A stretch of 64,000 nucleotides of DNA from JAZDCJ01 sp036311985 (GTDB taxonomy: Bacteria > Actinomycetota > Actinomycetes > Actinomycetales > Micrococcaceae), in assembly GCF_036311985.1 (NCBI RefSeq), contig NZ_JAZDCJ010000006.1. One strand, given 5' to 3'. The position numbers and the translations under genes were made by a program. The notes beneath the pieces were generated by a model, which was not told where the DNA came from, did no database searches, and saw only the letters and a list, made by a program, of their open reading frames with translations. Shown in pieces: positions 47,568 through 57,272 of this stretch. The first letter of the stretch is position 1. Every line of letters begins with the position of its first letter.

Positions 47568-48296
47568 GTGATGATTCCCGCCCGCGCCGTGCTCTTCGAC
47601 CTCGACGGCACGCTCGTCGACCCGGCCGGTGCCATCACCGGCGGCATCCTCCACGCCCTGAGGCGCAACGGGATCGCCGACCCGGGGCGCGAGCGACTCG
47701 ACGCGATGGTCGGCCCGCCGCTGGCCGAGAGCCTGCTGGCCCTGCCCGGCATGACTGACGCCCTGCTCCCCGAGGTCATCGCGGACTACCGCGCCGAGTA
47801 CGCCGCCCGGGGCATGGCGGCGAGCCGCGTCTACCCGGGACTGCGCGGACTCCTGTCCCGTCTCCGCGCCGAGGGGACGGCGCTGGCCGTGGCCACGTCC
47901 AAGCCCGAGCCGATCGCCCTGCGCCTGCTCGAGGTCCAGGGCCTGCTCGACGCCGTCGACTCCGTCCACGGGACGGACCTCGAGGAGACATCCCACGCCG
48001 GGCACGGCAAGGCGCCCCTCGTGGCCGCGGCCCTGCAGACGCTCGGGGCCGATCCCGCGCACGCCGTCATGGTGGGGGACCGGAGCTTCGACGTCGAGGG
48101 CGCCCATGCCAACGGCATCCCCTGCATCGGCGTCTCGTGGGGCTTCGCCCTGGACGGCGAGCTCGCGGAGGCCGGAGCCGACGCCGTCGCCGACGACACC
48201 GACGGGCTCGCCGGGCTCCTCGCGGACCTGGGGCCGTGGGCCGGGGCGGGCAGCGCGCCCGGGAGCGCCACCGGCACGGACGGCGGTGCCTCCTAG
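47568..48296 (+). CDS. HAD family phosphatase (phosphoglycolate phosphatase-like)
   Basis: A 242-residue HAD hydrolase with motif I VLFDLDGTLVDPAG, motif II VATSKPEPI, motif III lysine (HGKAPLV) and motif IV MVGDRSFDVEGAHANG, plus a small helical cap. Substrates of this group are sugar phosphates, phosphoglycolate or nucleotides; none can be fixed. The GTG at 47568 lies 6 nt after CAGAAT (47556-47561) and is chosen for that reason; ATG 47571 is the next codon. Its stop touches the plsC start. Confidence 0.88.
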   Translation: MMIPARAVLFDLDGTLVDPAGAITGGILHALRRNGIADPGRERLDAMVGPPLAESLLALPGMTDALLPEVIADYRAEYAARGMAASRVYPGLRGLLSRLRAEGTALAVATSKPEPIALRLLEVQGLLDAVDSVHGTDLEETSHAGHGKAPLVAAALQTLGADPAHAVMVGDRSFDVEGAHANGIPCIGVSWGFALDGELAEAGADAVADDTDGLAGLLADLGPWAGAGSAPGSATGTDGGAS

Positions 48297-48965
48297 ATGG
48301 CCGTGTACGACGGCGTCCGCGCGGGCTTCCGCGGGGTCATCAACGCCACCTGCCGCCCGACCGTGACGGGACTCGAGCACATCCCCGCCGAGGGGCCGTT
48401 CATCGTGGCGGCCAACCACTTGTCCTTCCTCGACAGCATCATCATCCAGGCGCTCATGCCCCGGCCGGTCGCGTTCTTCGCCAAGGCCGAGTACTTCACG
48501 ACCCCGGGGCTCAAGGGCCGGGCCATGAAGGCGTTCTTCGAGTCCGTCGGGTCCATCCCTGTCCAGCGCGGCGAACAGGCGGCGTCCGTCGCCGCACTGG
48601 ACTCGCTCGTGGAGATCCTCTCCGCCGACGGCGGGGTCGGCATCTACCCCGAGGGCACGCGCTCGCGCGACGGGCGGCTCTACCGCGGGCGGACCGGCGT
48701 CGGCTGGCTGGCCCTGTCGACGGGGGCCCCCGTCGTCCCCGTGGGCCTGATCGGCACCGAGCGGCTACAGCCGCCGGACAAGAACCGGATCGTCCCGCGC
48801 CACTTCACCCTGAGCGTCGGCGAGCCGCTGCGCTTCGAACACACCGGGCCCAAGCACCCCCTGCCCGCGCGCCGCCAGGCCACGGACCGGATCGTGGACG
48901 CCATCGCCGCGCTGACCGGCCAGGAGCGCTGCGACGGCTACAACCAGGCTCCCGCGGCGGAGTAG
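48297..48965 (+). CDS. plsC: 1-acyl-sn-glycerol-3-phosphate acyltransferase family protein
   Basis: A 222-residue membrane-associated acyltransferase that would add an acyl chain to lysophosphatidic acid. It has the PlsC motifs ANHLSFLDSI (NHxSxxD), FFESVGSIPVQRG and IYPEGTRSRDG. It begins directly after the HAD stop and ends 9 nt before uvrC, so HAD-plsC are co-transcribed and uvrC may also be reached by read-through. An alternative is another lysophospholipid acyltransferase role. Confidence 0.92.
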   Translation: MAVYDGVRAGFRGVINATCRPTVTGLEHIPAEGPFIVAANHLSFLDSIIIQALMPRPVAFFAKAEYFTTPGLKGRAMKAFFESVGSIPVQRGEQAASVAALDSLVEILSADGGVGIYPEGTRSRDGRLYRGRTGVGWLALSTGAPVVPVGLIGTERLQPPDKNRIVPRHFTLSVGEPLRFEHTGPKHPLPARRQATDRIVDAIAALTGQERCDGYNQAPAAE

Positions 48966-48968
48966 CGT
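48963..48968 (+). promoter_or_regulatory. -10 element TAGCGT for uvrC
   Basis: TAGCGT overlaps the plsC stop codon and lies 6 nt before the uvrC ATG. No SOS box is present, in contrast to uvrA and uvrB. Confidence 0.4.
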
Positions 48969-48974
48969 AGGGGC

Positions 48975-50966
48975 ATGGCCGATCCCAGCAGCTACCGGCC
49001 GCGCACGGGGGACATCCCCACGGCGCCGGGCGTGTACCGCTTCCGCGACCCCCGCGGCCGCGTGGTCTACGTCGGCAAGGCCAAGAGCCTGCGCCAGCGG
49101 CTCGTCTCCTACTTCGCCCATCCCGCGGGACTCACTCCGAAGACCCACGCCATGGTGCACACCGCCTCAAGCGTGGAGTGGACCGTGGTCGGCAGCGAGC
49201 TCGAGGCGCTGCAGCTCGAGTACACCTGGATCAAGGAGTTCTCGCCCCGGTTCAACATCATGTTCCGGGACGACAAGTCCTACCCGTACCTCGCGGTGAC
49301 GCTGGGGGAGAAGTTCCCCCGGGCGCAGGTCATGCGCGGAGACCGCCGCAAGGACGTCAAGTACTTCGGGCCCTTCTATCCCGCCAAGGCGATCCGCGAG
49401 ACGCTCGATACGCTGCTGCGGGTCTTCCCCGTCCGGACGTGCAGCCCCGGGGTCCTCAAGCGGGCCCAGCAGTCGGGCCGGCCGTGCCTGCTCGGCTACA
49501 TCGACAAGTGCGCCGCACCGTGCGTGGGCCGCATCAGCCCCGAGGACCACCGGGCCCTGGCGGAGGACCTGTGCCGGTTCATGGGCGGCGAGGGCACGCG
49601 TTTCATCCGCGACCTGGAGCGGGACATGGCCGCGGCGGTCGGGGCCCTCGAGTACGAGCGCGCCGCGATGCTGCGGGACGACATCGCCGCGCTCAAGCGC
49701 GTCTTCGAGCGCAACGCCGTCGTCTTGTCCGAGGACACCGACGCCGACGTCTTCGCCGTCGCCGAGGACGAGCTCGAGGCGGCGGTCCAGGTCTTCCACG
49801 TCCGGAACGGGCGCATCCGGGGCCAGCGCGGCTGGGTCGTGGAGAAGGTGGAGGACACGACGCCGGAGGACTTCGTCGAGCACCTGCTGCAGCAGGTCTA
49901 CGGAGAGGACCGGGGCGGCGACCGGCTGCCGCGGGAGGTCCTCGTCCCCGTCCTGCCCGAGGACCCGGAGCGGGTCGCGGCCTGGCTGCGCGGCCTGCGC
50001 GGCGCGGTCGTCGGCCTGCGGGTGCCGCGCCGCGGCGAGAAGGCCGCGCTCCTGGACACGGTCCGGGAGAACGCCGAGCAGGCGCTGCGCCTGCACAAGT
50101 CACGGCGGGCCGGTGACATCAGCACCCGCAGCGCCGCCCTCCAGGAGCTGCAGGAGGCCCTGGGCCTGGCGGTCCCGCTCCTGCGGATCGAGTGCTACGA
50201 CATCTCGCACGTCCAGGGAACCAACGTCGTGGCCTCGATGGTCGTCGTGGAGGACGGGCTGCCGAAGAAGTCGGACTACCGCAAGTTCGCCATCACGGGC
50301 GACGCGGCCCGGGACGACACCGCATCGATGTTCGACGTCATCACCCGCCGCTTCCGCCACTACCTCGAGGACCAGCAGTCGCTCGTCCCGGCCGTCAGCG
50401 GGGAGATCGACGCCGCCGCGGAGGGCCGGCGGACGCCGCGCCGCTTCGCGTACCCGCCCTCGCTCGTGGTGGTCGACGGCGGACCGCCCCAGGTCGACGC
50501 GGCCGTGCGGGCGCTCGAAGCCCTGGGAATCGACGACATCCCCGTCGTCGGGCTCGCCAAGCGCCTGGAGGAGCTGTGGCTCCCCGACGACGAGTTCCCC
50601 GTCGTGCTGCCGCGCGCCTCGGACGGGCTGTACCTGCTCCAGCGGATCCGCGACGAGGCCCACCGCTTCGCGATCACCTTCCACCGCCAGAAGCGCTCCG
50701 CCTCGATGACGGCCTCGCTCCTGGACCAGGTCCCCGGCCTCGGACCGGCGAAGCGTCAGGCCCTCCTGAAGCACTTCGGCTCGCTCAAGAAGATGCGCGC
50801 CGCGGCGGAGGAGGACTTCCTCGCGGTGCCCGGGATCGGGCCCGCACTCGCCCGGAACCTTGCCACCGCCCTCGCCGTTCCGTCCCAGGACTCCGGTCCG
50901 GAGGAGACGGACGCGGGGGACGGCGCGCAGCGGGTCAACACGGCCACGGGGGAGCTGCTCGACTGA
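48975..50966 (+). CDS. uvrC: excinuclease ABC subunit C
   Basis: UvrC makes the two incisions around a lesion. The 663-residue protein has the N-terminal GIY-YIG nuclease (TAPGVYRFRDPRGRVVYVGK), a UVR domain (ALEYERAAMLRDDIAALKRV), the C-terminal RNase H-like endonuclease (ECYDISHVQGTNVVASMVV, LVVVDGGPPQVDAA) and a helix-hairpin-helix pair (VPGLGPAKRQALLKHFG; VPGIGPALARNLATAL). rapZ, yvcK and whiA follow, the standard actinobacterial order. Confidence 0.98.
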   Translation: MADPSSYRPRTGDIPTAPGVYRFRDPRGRVVYVGKAKSLRQRLVSYFAHPAGLTPKTHAMVHTASSVEWTVVGSELEALQLEYTWIKEFSPRFNIMFRDDKSYPYLAVTLGEKFPRAQVMRGDRRKDVKYFGPFYPAKAIRETLDTLLRVFPVRTCSPGVLKRAQQSGRPCLLGYIDKCAAPCVGRISPEDHRALAEDLCRFMGGEGTRFIRDLERDMAAAVGALEYERAAMLRDDIAALKRVFERNAVVLSEDTDADVFAVAEDELEAAVQVFHVRNGRIRGQRGWVVEKVEDTTPEDFVEHLLQQVYGEDRGGDRLPREVLVPVLPEDPERVAAWLRGLRGAVVGLRVPRRGEKAALLDTVRENAEQALRLHKSRRAGDISTRSAALQELQEALGLAVPLLRIECYDISHVQGTNVVASMVVVEDGLPKKSDYRKFAITGDAARDDTASMFDVITRRFRHYLEDQQSLVPAVSGEIDAAAEGRRTPRRFAYPPSLVVVDGGPPQVDAAVRALEALGIDDIPVVGLAKRLEELWLPDDEFPVVLPRASDGLYLLQRIRDEAHRFAITFHRQKRSASMTASLLDQVPGLGPAKRQALLKHFGSLKKMRAAAEEDFLAVPGIGPALARNLATALAVPSQDSGPEETDAGDGAQRVNTATGELLD

Positions 50967-51014
50967 ACCGCCCACGGCGGGCGGCGCGGCCCCGGGCGTG
51001 ACAGACTAGGACGC

Positions 51015-51908
51015 ATGAGCAGCGAGTTGGCACCAGTGAAGCCCGCGGAATCGGAACTCCTCATCGTCACCGGCATGTCGGGGGCGGGGCGGACCACGGC
51101 GGCGCACGCGCTCGAGGACCACGGGTGGTACGTCGTCGAGAACCTGCCGCCGCAGCTGCTCGGCACCCTGACCGAGCTCGTGGCGCGGATGCCCGGTTCG
51201 ATCCCGAAGCTCGCCGTCGTCATGGACGTGCGCAGCAAGTCCCTCTTCCCGGAGCTCCGGGACAACCTGGCGCAGTTGCGCGCTGCCGGGATCCAGTACC
51301 GCGTGCTCTTCCTCGACGCGAGCGACGACCTCCTCGTCCGCCGCTTCGAGCAGGGCCGCCGTCCCCACCCCCTCCAGGGCGACGGCCGGATCCTCGACGG
51401 CATCGCCGCGGAGCGCGAGGTCCTCCGCGAGCTCAAGGACCGCGCCGAGCTCGTCGTCGACACGACGCCGATGAACGTCCACGCCCTCGCGACCGCGATC
51501 ACCGAGCTGTTCTCGGAGTCCGGACCCGTGGTGCTGCGGCTCAACGTCATGAGCTTCGGCTTCAAGTACGGGCTGCCCTCCGACGCCAACTACGTCGCCG
51601 ACGTGCGCTTCATCCCCAACCCGCATTGGGTCCCGGAACTGCGGCCCCACACGGGCCAGGAAGCCGTGGTCCGCGACTACGTGCTCGCGGCCCAGGGCGC
51701 CTCGGAGTTCATCGAGCGCTACCTCTCCGCGCTCGAGCCGGTGCTCGAGGGGTACCGCCGCGAGAACAAGCACTATGGCACCATCGCGATCGGATGCACG
51801 GGGGGCAAGCACCGCTCCGTCGCCGTCAGCGAGGAGATCGCCCGGCGCCTGGGACAGCTGCCCGGCATCACCGTGACCGTCAACCACCGCGACCTGGGCC
51901 GGGAGTAG
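51015..51908 (+). CDS. rapZ: RNase adapter RapZ (YvcJ) family nucleotide-binding protein
   Basis: A 297-residue P-loop protein with Walker A GMSGAGRT (20-27, arginine in place of lysine as usual in this family), VMDVRSKSLFPELRD, FLDASDDLLVRRFEQ and the C-terminal RapZ signature MSFGFKYGLPSDAN, HTGQEAV and IGCTGGKHRSV. In enterobacteria the family senses amino-sugar precursor; in Gram-positives it binds nucleotides and its role is less clear. CAGACT (51002-51007) lies 7 nt before the ATG. yvcK starts 2 nt after its stop. Confidence 0.95.
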   Translation: MSSELAPVKPAESELLIVTGMSGAGRTTAAHALEDHGWYVVENLPPQLLGTLTELVARMPGSIPKLAVVMDVRSKSLFPELRDNLAQLRAAGIQYRVLFLDASDDLLVRRFEQGRRPHPLQGDGRILDGIAAEREVLRELKDRAELVVDTTPMNVHALATAITELFSESGPVVLRLNVMSFGFKYGLPSDANYVADVRFIPNPHWVPELRPHTGQEAVVRDYVLAAQGASEFIERYLSALEPVLEGYRRENKHYGTIAIGCTGGKHRSVAVSEEIARRLGQLPGITVTVNHRDLGRE

Positions 51909-51910
51909 CG

Positions 51911-52972
51911 ATGACGTTCCTCACGGGGCAGCTGCCCCTCGTCCCGCCCCGCAACCAGCAGGGGGCGGAGGCCGCCGTGCGCGTCGCGGCGCTCGGCGGC
52001 GGCCACGGCCTCTCGGCCTCCCTCGCCGCGCTGCGCCGCCTCGCGACCGAGCTGACCGCGATCGTCACGGTCGCGGACGACGGCGGATCCTCCGGCCGCC
52101 TGCGCGGCGAGTTGGACGTGCTGCCGCCGGGGGACCTGCGGATGGCCCTCGCCGCGCTGTGCGACGACACCGACTGGGGCAGGACCTGGCGCGACGTCAT
52201 GCAGCACCGCTTCACGTCCCGGGAGGGCTCGGCCGCGTCCCTCGACGGGCACGCGCTCGGCAACCTCCTGATCGTCACGCTGTGGGAACTGCTCGGGGAC
52301 ACGGTGGCCGGCCTGCGCTGGGCCGGCGCCCTGCTGGGGGCCCGCGGACAGGTGCTTCCCATGAGCACCGTGCCGTTGACCATCTCGGGCGAGGTCCTCT
52401 CGACGGGCGACGGGGACTCGCTCGTCCGCCGGCGGATCGTCGGCCAGGCCAAGCTGGCCGCCGCCGGGCACTCGAGCATGGTCTCCAACGTCGAGCTCGC
52501 CCCCGAGGACGCCCCCGCCTGCCCCGAGGCCCTCGAGGCCATCGAGCTGGCGGACTGGGTCGTGCTCGGGCCGGGATCCTGGTACACCTCGGTCCTGCCG
52601 CACCTCCTCCTGCCCCAGATGCGCCAGGCCCTCGAATCGACTCCGGCACGGCGCCTGCTGACCATGAACCTCGCCACACGCACGCAGGAGACCGCGGGCA
52701 TGTCGGCGGCCGACCACTTGCGGGTCGTCTCCCGCTACGCCCCGGAGCTGCGCATCGACGCAGTGGTCGCCGACCCGTCGTCGATCGAGGACGTCGGGGC
52801 CTTCGAGGAGGCGGCCCGGCGGCTCGGGGCGCGGTGCTTCTTCGGTAGAGTGGCCCAGGGGCCGGGCAGCTCCGTCCACGAGCCTCTGCGGCTCGCGACC
52901 GCCTACCAGGACGTCTTCACGTCCTTCGGGCCCCACCACAACGGCAGTGAGGAAAACGAGAGATGGCACTGA
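51911..52972 (+). CDS. yvcK: YvcK/CofD-like protein, UDP-sugar-sensing morphogenesis factor
   Basis: A 353-residue Rossmann-like protein with the family landmarks VAALGGGHGLSASLAALRR, VTVADDGGSSGRLR, SLDGHALGNLLI and VVLGPGSWYTSVLPHLL. YvcK proteins bind UDP-GlcNAc-type ligands and influence central carbon metabolism and cell-wall synthesis; the mycobacterial homologue CuvA acts in cell-wall homeostasis. An N-terminal extension of about 20 residues precedes the fold. The stop lies inside the start of whiA (10-nt overlap). Confidence 0.95.
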   Translation: MTFLTGQLPLVPPRNQQGAEAAVRVAALGGGHGLSASLAALRRLATELTAIVTVADDGGSSGRLRGELDVLPPGDLRMALAALCDDTDWGRTWRDVMQHRFTSREGSAASLDGHALGNLLIVTLWELLGDTVAGLRWAGALLGARGQVLPMSTVPLTISGEVLSTGDGDSLVRRRIVGQAKLAAAGHSSMVSNVELAPEDAPACPEALEAIELADWVVLGPGSWYTSVLPHLLLPQMRQALESTPARRLLTMNLATRTQETAGMSAADHLRVVSRYAPELRIDAVVADPSSIEDVGAFEEAARRLGARCFFGRVAQGPGSSVHEPLRLATAYQDVFTSFGPHHNGSEENERWH

Positions 52973-53943
52973 CAGCCTCGGTCAAGGAGGAGCTGTCCCG
53001 TCTGGAGGTCAAGAAGTCCTCGGAGCGGAAGGCGGAGGTCTCCGCGACCTTGCGCTTCGCGGGCGGGCTCCACATCATTTCCGGCCGGATCGTGATCGAG
53101 GCCGAGGTCGACCTCGCCGCGACAGCGCGGCGGCTGCGGCAGGCGATCGCCGAGGTCTACGGCCATTCCTCGGAGATCATCGTCGTCTCCGGGGGCGCCC
53201 TCCGGCGCGGCAACCGCTACGTCGTCCGCGTGGTCCGCGAGGGCGAGTCCCTCGCCCGGCAGACCGGCCTGCTCGACGGCCGCGGCCGCCCGGTCCGCGG
53301 GCTGCCCTCGGTCATCGTCAACGGTTCGACGGCGGACGCCGAGGCCGTCTGGCGCGGCGCCTTCCTCGCGCACGGCTCGCTCACCGAGCCGGGCCGCTCC
53401 TCCGCCCTCGAGGTCACGTGTCCGGGGCCGGAGGCAGCGCTCGCGCTCGTCGGCGCGGCCCGCCGTCTCGGCATCACGGCCAAGGCGCGCGAGGTGCGCG
53501 GCGTCGACCGCGTCGTGATCCGCGATGGCGACAGCATCGCCGTCCTCCTGACCCGCATGGGGGCGCACGACGCCCTCATGGTGTGGGAGGAGCGCAGGAT
53601 GCGCAAGGAGGTCCGCGCGACCGCCAACCGATTGGCGAACTTCGACGACGCCAACCTCCGCCGCTCCGCGCAGGCCGCCGTCGCCGCCGGCGCCCGGGTC
53701 GAGCGCGCCCTGGAGATCCTGGGCGACGACGTCCCCGACCACCTCCAGTACGCCGGAGCGCTCCGCGTGGCGCACAAGCAGGCGAGCCTCGACGAGCTCG
53801 GCCGGCTCGCCGATCCGCCGATGACCAAGGACGCGATCGCCGGCCGGATCCGCCGGCTCCTGGCCATGGCGGACAAGCGGGCCGCCGAGCTGGGAATACC
53901 CGGCACCGAGGACAGCGTTACGGCTGACATGCTGGACAACTAG
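52963..53943 (+). CDS. whiA: WhiA sporulation/cell-division regulator
   Basis: A 326-residue DNA-binding regulator: an N-terminal LAGLIDADG-like domain pair (ALTASVKEELSRLEVKKSSE; AVWRGAFLAHGSLTEPG; LEVTCPGPEAALALVGAARR) and a C-terminal helix-turn-helix (LDELGRLADPPMTKDAIAGR followed by RIRRLLAMA). WhiA controls division genes in Streptomyces with WhiB; here it is part of the uvrC-rapZ-yvcK-whiA unit. It overlaps yvcK by 10 nt, so translation is coupled. Confidence 0.97.
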   Translation: MALTASVKEELSRLEVKKSSERKAEVSATLRFAGGLHIISGRIVIEAEVDLAATARRLRQAIAEVYGHSSEIIVVSGGALRRGNRYVVRVVREGESLARQTGLLDGRGRPVRGLPSVIVNGSTADAEAVWRGAFLAHGSLTEPGRSSALEVTCPGPEAALALVGAARRLGITAKAREVRGVDRVVIRDGDSIAVLLTRMGAHDALMVWEERRMRKEVRATANRLANFDDANLRRSAQAAVAAGARVERALEILGDDVPDHLQYAGALRVAHKQASLDELGRLADPPMTKDAIAGRIRRLLAMADKRAAELGIPGTEDSVTADMLDN

Positions 53944-53993
53944 GCGCGCGGCGCTGGATGACGGGCGCCCGGGCACGGAAACCGGCAAAGCAC

Positions 53994-53999
53994 TAGTGT
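53994..53999 (+). promoter_or_regulatory. probable -10 element TAGTGT of sodA
   Basis: TAGTGT lies in the 178-nt gap between whiA and sodA. It would give a leader of about 116 nt, unlike the leaderless genes nearby. No clear -35 is seen. Confidence 0.4.
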
Positions 54000-54121
54000 T
54001 GACCCTGGACCGCCCGGCGCCCCGCGCCGCCGCGTCCAGGAAGAGTTTCCGCCGCCGAGAGGCGCGGGAAGCACGACCAGGAAGGCACTCCGAGCGGAGT
54101 GCACGACGAATGGAGGAACAC

Positions 54122-54751
54122 ATGTCCAAGTACACCCTCCCGGAGCTGTCGTACGACTACGCAGCGCTGGAGCCGCACATTTCCGCACGGATCATGGAGC
54201 TGCACCACAGCAAGCACCACGCCACCTACGTCGCCGGCGCCAACACCGCCCTCGAGCAGCTGGCCGAGGCCCGCGAGAAGGGCGAGTTCGGCAACATCCC
54301 GAAGCTGTCCAAGGACCTGGCCTTCCACCTCGGTGGCCACACCAACCACTCGATCTTCTGGGAGAACCTCTCTCCCGAGGGCGGCGACAAGCCGGAAGGC
54401 GAGCTGGCCGCGGCGATCGACGACGCGTTCGGCTCCTTCGACGCCTTCCGTGCGCACTTCACCAACGCGGCGCTGAGCCTGCAGGGCTCGGGCTGGGCGC
54501 TCCTGTCCTTCGAGGGCCTCGGCGGCAACCTCGTCATCGAGCAGCTCTACGACCAGCAGGGCAACGTCCCGGTCGGCACGACCCCGCTGCTCATGCTCGA
54601 CATGTGGGAGCACGCCTTCTACCTCGACTACGTCAACGTCAAGGCCGACTACGTCAAGGCGTTCTGGAACATCGTGAACTGGGCGGATGTCGCCCGCCGC
54701 TTCGAGGCCGCCCGCGCCGGCGCCTCGGCCCTGATCGTTCCCGGCAAGTAG
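54122..54751 (+). CDS. sodA: superoxide dismutase (Mn/Fe type)
   Basis: Converts superoxide to hydrogen peroxide and oxygen. The 209-residue protein has YTLPELSYDYAALEPHIS at the N-terminus and metal ligands in IMELHHSKHHATYV (H28), AFHLGGHTNHSIFW, and DMWEHAFYLDYVN (Asp and His). QGSGWALLSF is typical; the QGS/GG pattern suggests manganese use, not certain. GGAGGA (54112-54117) fixes the ATG at 54122. No signal peptide, so cytoplasmic. Confidence 0.97.
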   Translation: MSKYTLPELSYDYAALEPHISARIMELHHSKHHATYVAGANTALEQLAEAREKGEFGNIPKLSKDLAFHLGGHTNHSIFWENLSPEGGDKPEGELAAAIDDAFGSFDAFRAHFTNAALSLQGSGWALLSFEGLGGNLVIEQLYDQQGNVPVGTTPLLMLDMWEHAFYLDYVNVKADYVKAFWNIVNWADVARRFEAARAGASALIVPGK

Positions 54752-54756
54752 CCGTC

Positions 54757-54774
54757 GGCCGTCACAAGACGGCC
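54757..54774 (+). terminator. sodA stem-loop terminator
   Basis: GGCCGTC-ACAA-GACGGCC, a perfect 7-bp stem beginning 6 nt after the sodA stop codon. Confidence 0.6.
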
Positions 54775-54791
54775 ATCAGGCAGTAACTCAT

Positions 54792-54821
54792 GTCACATCA
54801 ACGCGTCACATGACGTAGGAT
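54792..54821 (+). promoter_or_regulatory. gap promoter with repeated GTCACAT motif
   Basis: The -10-like TAGGAT is at 54816-54821. Just upstream, GTCACAT occurs twice, 13 nt apart (54792-54798 and 54805-54811); the second copy is part of the partial palindrome GTCA-CA-TGAC. The repeats occupy the -35/spacer region, which is where an operator would act. No known binding site could be matched. Confidence 0.4.
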
Positions 54822-54827
54822 GTTGGC

Positions 54828-55002
54828 AACGGAATCCACGGGCCCCGCGCCCGGCCATCCCCGGACCGGGAGCCCGTGGATTCCGGCCAGCAGCACGCTG
54901 GCGGCACAACGGAGTGTCCTCTTTTTTGAACAGGCCACTCCGCGGTGCACCTCCCTTTCCGGGGTCCGCGGTGGGCACCATTCCGGCAAGGAGAATCATC
55001 AA
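54828..55002 (+). promoter_or_regulatory. structured 5' leader of gap
   Basis: The roughly 175-nt leader can form an ordered series of hairpins. They are a 13-bp stem GGAATCCACGGGC / GCCCGTGGATTCC (54831-54884), GCCAGC / GCTGGC (54886-54902), and CGGAGTG / CACTCCG (54910-54942) enclosing a TTTTTT run that is unusual at this GC content. A further weak GGTGC/GCACC pairing follows. AAGGAG (54988-54993) precedes the GTG by 9 nt. Confidence 0.5.
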
Positions 55003-56013
55003 GTGACTACCCGTGTAGGCATCAACGGCTTCGGACGTATCGGACGCAACTTCCTGCGGGCCGCCCTCGCCCAGGACACCACCCTGGAGATCGTCGCCGT
55101 CAACGACCTCGGCAAGATCAACGACCTCGCCAACCTGCTCAAGTTCGACTCCGTCCTGGGCCGCTTCCCCGAAGAGGTCTCCGTGGACGGCGCCTACCTC
55201 GTCGTCGGCGAACGCCGCATCAAGGTCCTGTCCCAGAAGGACCCGGCCAACCTCGGCTGGGGCGAGCTCGGCGTCGACGTCGTGATCGAGTCGACCGGCT
55301 TCTTCACGAAGGCCGAGGACGCCGAGAAGCACCTGCAGGCGGGTGCCAAGAAGGTCGTCATCTCCGCCCCGGCGAAGCACGAGGACATCACGATCGTCAT
55401 GGGCGTGAACCACGAGAAGTACGATCCGGCGACGCACCACATCATCTCCAACGCCTCGTGCACCACCAATTGCCTCGGCCCCGTGGCGAAGGTCCTCAAC
55501 GACCAGTTCGGGATCGTCGACGGCCTGATGACCACCATCCACGCCTACACGGCGGACCAGAACCTCCAGGACGCCCCGCACAGCGACCCGCGCCGTGCCC
55601 GCGCCGCGGCCCTGAACATGGTGCCGACCTCCACCGGCGCCGCCAAGGCGATCGGCCTCGTCCTGCCGGAGCTCAAGGGCAAGCTCGACGGCTACGCCAT
55701 GCGCGTCCCGGTTCCCACCGGCTCCGCGACCGACCTGACGGTCACCCTGGCCCGCGAGGCCACGGTCGAGGAGATCAACGCCGCCTTCAAGAAGGCCTCC
55801 GAGGAGGGCCCGCTCAAGGGACTGCTGAAGTACTCGGAGGACCCGCTCGTCTCCACCGACATCACGACCGATCCGGCCTCGGCGATCTTCGATGCGCCGC
55901 TGACCAAGGTCATCGGCAGCACCGTCAAGGTCCTGGCCTGGTACGACAACGAGTGGGGCTACAGCTCCCGCCTCGTCGACCTGGCGCAGTATGTCGGCGG
56001 GAAGCTCGGCTAG
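55003..56013 (+). CDS. gap: glyceraldehyde-3-phosphate dehydrogenase
   Basis: Oxidises glyceraldehyde 3-phosphate to 1,3-bisphosphoglycerate with NAD+. The 336-residue protein starts at GTG 55003 (VTTRVGINGFGRIGRNFLRA, the NAD-binding loop), has the catalytic cysteine C153 in SNASCTTNCL, and WYDNEWGYSSRLVDL at the end. It heads gap-pgk-tpiA-secG. AAGGAG supports the GTG start. C-ending codons dominate almost completely, indicating high expression. Confidence 0.98.
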   Translation: MTTRVGINGFGRIGRNFLRAALAQDTTLEIVAVNDLGKINDLANLLKFDSVLGRFPEEVSVDGAYLVVGERRIKVLSQKDPANLGWGELGVDVVIESTGFFTKAEDAEKHLQAGAKKVVISAPAKHEDITIVMGVNHEKYDPATHHIISNASCTTNCLGPVAKVLNDQFGIVDGLMTTIHAYTADQNLQDAPHSDPRRARAAALNMVPTSTGAAKAIGLVLPELKGKLDGYAMRVPVPTGSATDLTVTLAREATVEEINAAFKKASEEGPLKGLLKYSEDPLVSTDITTDPASAIFDAPLTKVIGSTVKVLAWYDNEWGYSSRLVDLAQYVGGKLG

Positions 56014-56028
56014 CACCGGGGATTCGGT

Positions 56029-56034
56029 TAGCCT
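56029..56034 (+). promoter_or_regulatory. -10 element TAGCCT of pgk
   Basis: TAGCCT lies 6 nt before the pgk ATG in the 27-nt gap after gap. It suggests an internal leaderless promoter in addition to read-through from gap. Confidence 0.5.
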
Positions 56035-56040
56035 GAAGCC

Positions 56041-57270
<1,230 letters not shown>

Positions 57271-57272
57271 AC

